A DNA stretch of 6,564 nucleotides from Methanobacteriota archaeon (GTDB lineage: Archaea; Thermoplasmatota; Poseidoniia; Poseidoniales; Poseidoniaceae). This document shows positions 6,299-6,564 of this stretch, one piece after another. Under the pieces are notes generated by a model. It was not told the origin of the DNA. It saw only the letters and a program-made list of their open reading frames with translations, and made no database searches. The position numbers and the translations under genes were made by a program. Position 1 is the stretch's first letter. Each line of letters opens with the position of its first letter. The stretch spans positions 1-6,564 of the forward strand of contig JAACDL010000209.1 in the NCBI GenBank assembly GCA_009936765.1, given 5' to 3'.

Positions 6299-6564
6299 TC
6301 AATCTTCATTTAGAAAATCTGTAGCAAGGCCATCTTGCAACTTATCTTCATCAATAGATTTCACTTCAGATGTTTTTTTCTTTCTTTTAACAGATTTACG
6401 CTTCTTAGTCGGTACATCCTTCTCCTTGACATCTTCCTTTTCGATGACGGCTTCTTTTTTGACTGTCTTACGCTTAGTAACCTTTACCTCTGTAGTATCC
6501 GTTTTCTGCTTTACCTTGCGAGTTTTCATAGTATTGTGACCTTTTTCAACAACCTTTTTCTTAG
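6299..6564 (-). CDS. C-terminal end of a lysine-rich protein of unknown function (partial)
   Basis: An open frame on the minus strand ends with TGA at 6301-6299 and is still open at the right edge. The 87 full codons visible give 25 lysines plus many Val, Thr, Glu and Asp, with imperfect repeats such as TKRKTVKK and TKKRKSVKRKKK, then an acidic end (SIDEDKLQDGLATDFLNED). There is no hydrophobic or folded-domain signature, so it is probably a disordered basic tail, of the kind that binds nucleic acid in archaeal and bacterial DNA- or ribosome-associated proteins. An ATG at 6529-6527 with AAGGT nine bases upstream could be a start, making a 76-residue protein, but the codons before it also encode KKKVVEKGHNT, so a longer protein cut by the window is more likely. 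I cannot name the parent protein. That this frame is coding rests on its biased composition and lack of stops. Confidence 0.6.
   Translation of the reverse strand, partial: KKKVVEKGHNTMKTRKVKQKTDTTEVKVTKRKTVKKEAVIEKEDVKEKDVPTKKRKSVKRKKKTSEVKSIDEDKLQDGLATDFLNED
6373..6388 (+). terminator. T-rich tract, possible terminator of the ATPase-mqnE-mqnA transcript
   Basis: TTTTTTTCTTTCTTTT lies 75-90 bases after the mqnA stop; a second run of six T is at 6455-6460. No hairpin precedes them. Archaeal RNA polymerase can terminate at T-rich stretches alone, so these may end the plus-strand transcript. They are also simply the antisense of AAA/AAG lysine codons in the convergent gene, so the role is inferred. 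Confidence 0.3.

Noticed and set aside
6273..6539. Plus-strand open frame rich in Phe, Leu and Ser that looks membrane-like
   Set aside because: It is the antisense of AAA/AAG-rich codons in the lysine-rich gene, which gives TTT/CTT runs. It also starts inside mqnA with no ribosome binding site.

Overview
The window carries five protein-coding genes and almost no non-coding DNA. From left to right they are: a partial OPT-family oligopeptide transporter (minus strand, running off the left edge); a divergently transcribed, complete P-type cation ATPase resembling the SPCA/PMR1 Ca2+/Mn2+ pumps; mqnE (aminofutalosine synthase) and mqnA (chorismate dehydratase) on the same strand as the ATPase and tightly packed behind it; and, converging from the right edge, the lysine-rich C-terminal end of an unidentified protein on the minus strand.

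Organism: the sequence suggests an uncultured prokaryote of fairly low GC. An archaeon, possibly of the Thermoplasmatota / marine group II-III type, is my preferred reading. The reasons are frequent ATA, AGA and AGG codons, GGTGA-type ribosome binding sites, a BRE/TATA-like element (CCAAATTAAATA) upstream of the OPT gene, T-rich tracts instead of a hairpin terminator, and the combination of an OPT peptide transporter with futalosine-pathway menaquinone genes. None of this is decisive, and a bacterial host cannot be excluded: the ATPase promoter region contains an exact TATAAT.

Layout: a 121-base divergent intergenic region (1374-1494) is the only real regulatory space. It holds a candidate promoter for each direction and an imperfect inverted repeat that covers the OPT start codon. 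The ATPase, mqnE and mqnA are separated by 4 and 0 bases and very probably form one transcript. mqnA and the lysine-rich gene converge with no base between their stop codons, so any mqnA terminator must lie inside the opposing gene; poly-T runs made by its lysine codons could serve.

How the genes work together: MqnA converts chorismate to 3-enolpyruvylbenzoate, and MqnE joins that product to SAM to give 6-amino-6-deoxyfutalosine. The window therefore holds the first two steps of the futalosine route to menaquinone; the later enzymes (MqnB or its equivalents, MqnC, MqnD and the prenyl transfer and methylation steps) must be elsewhere. The ATPase uses ATP to move Ca2+ and/or Mn2+ across the cytoplasmic membrane, and its link to menaquinone synthesis is not obvious. 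I found no mobile element, CRISPR array, RNA gene or clearly novel multi-gene system.
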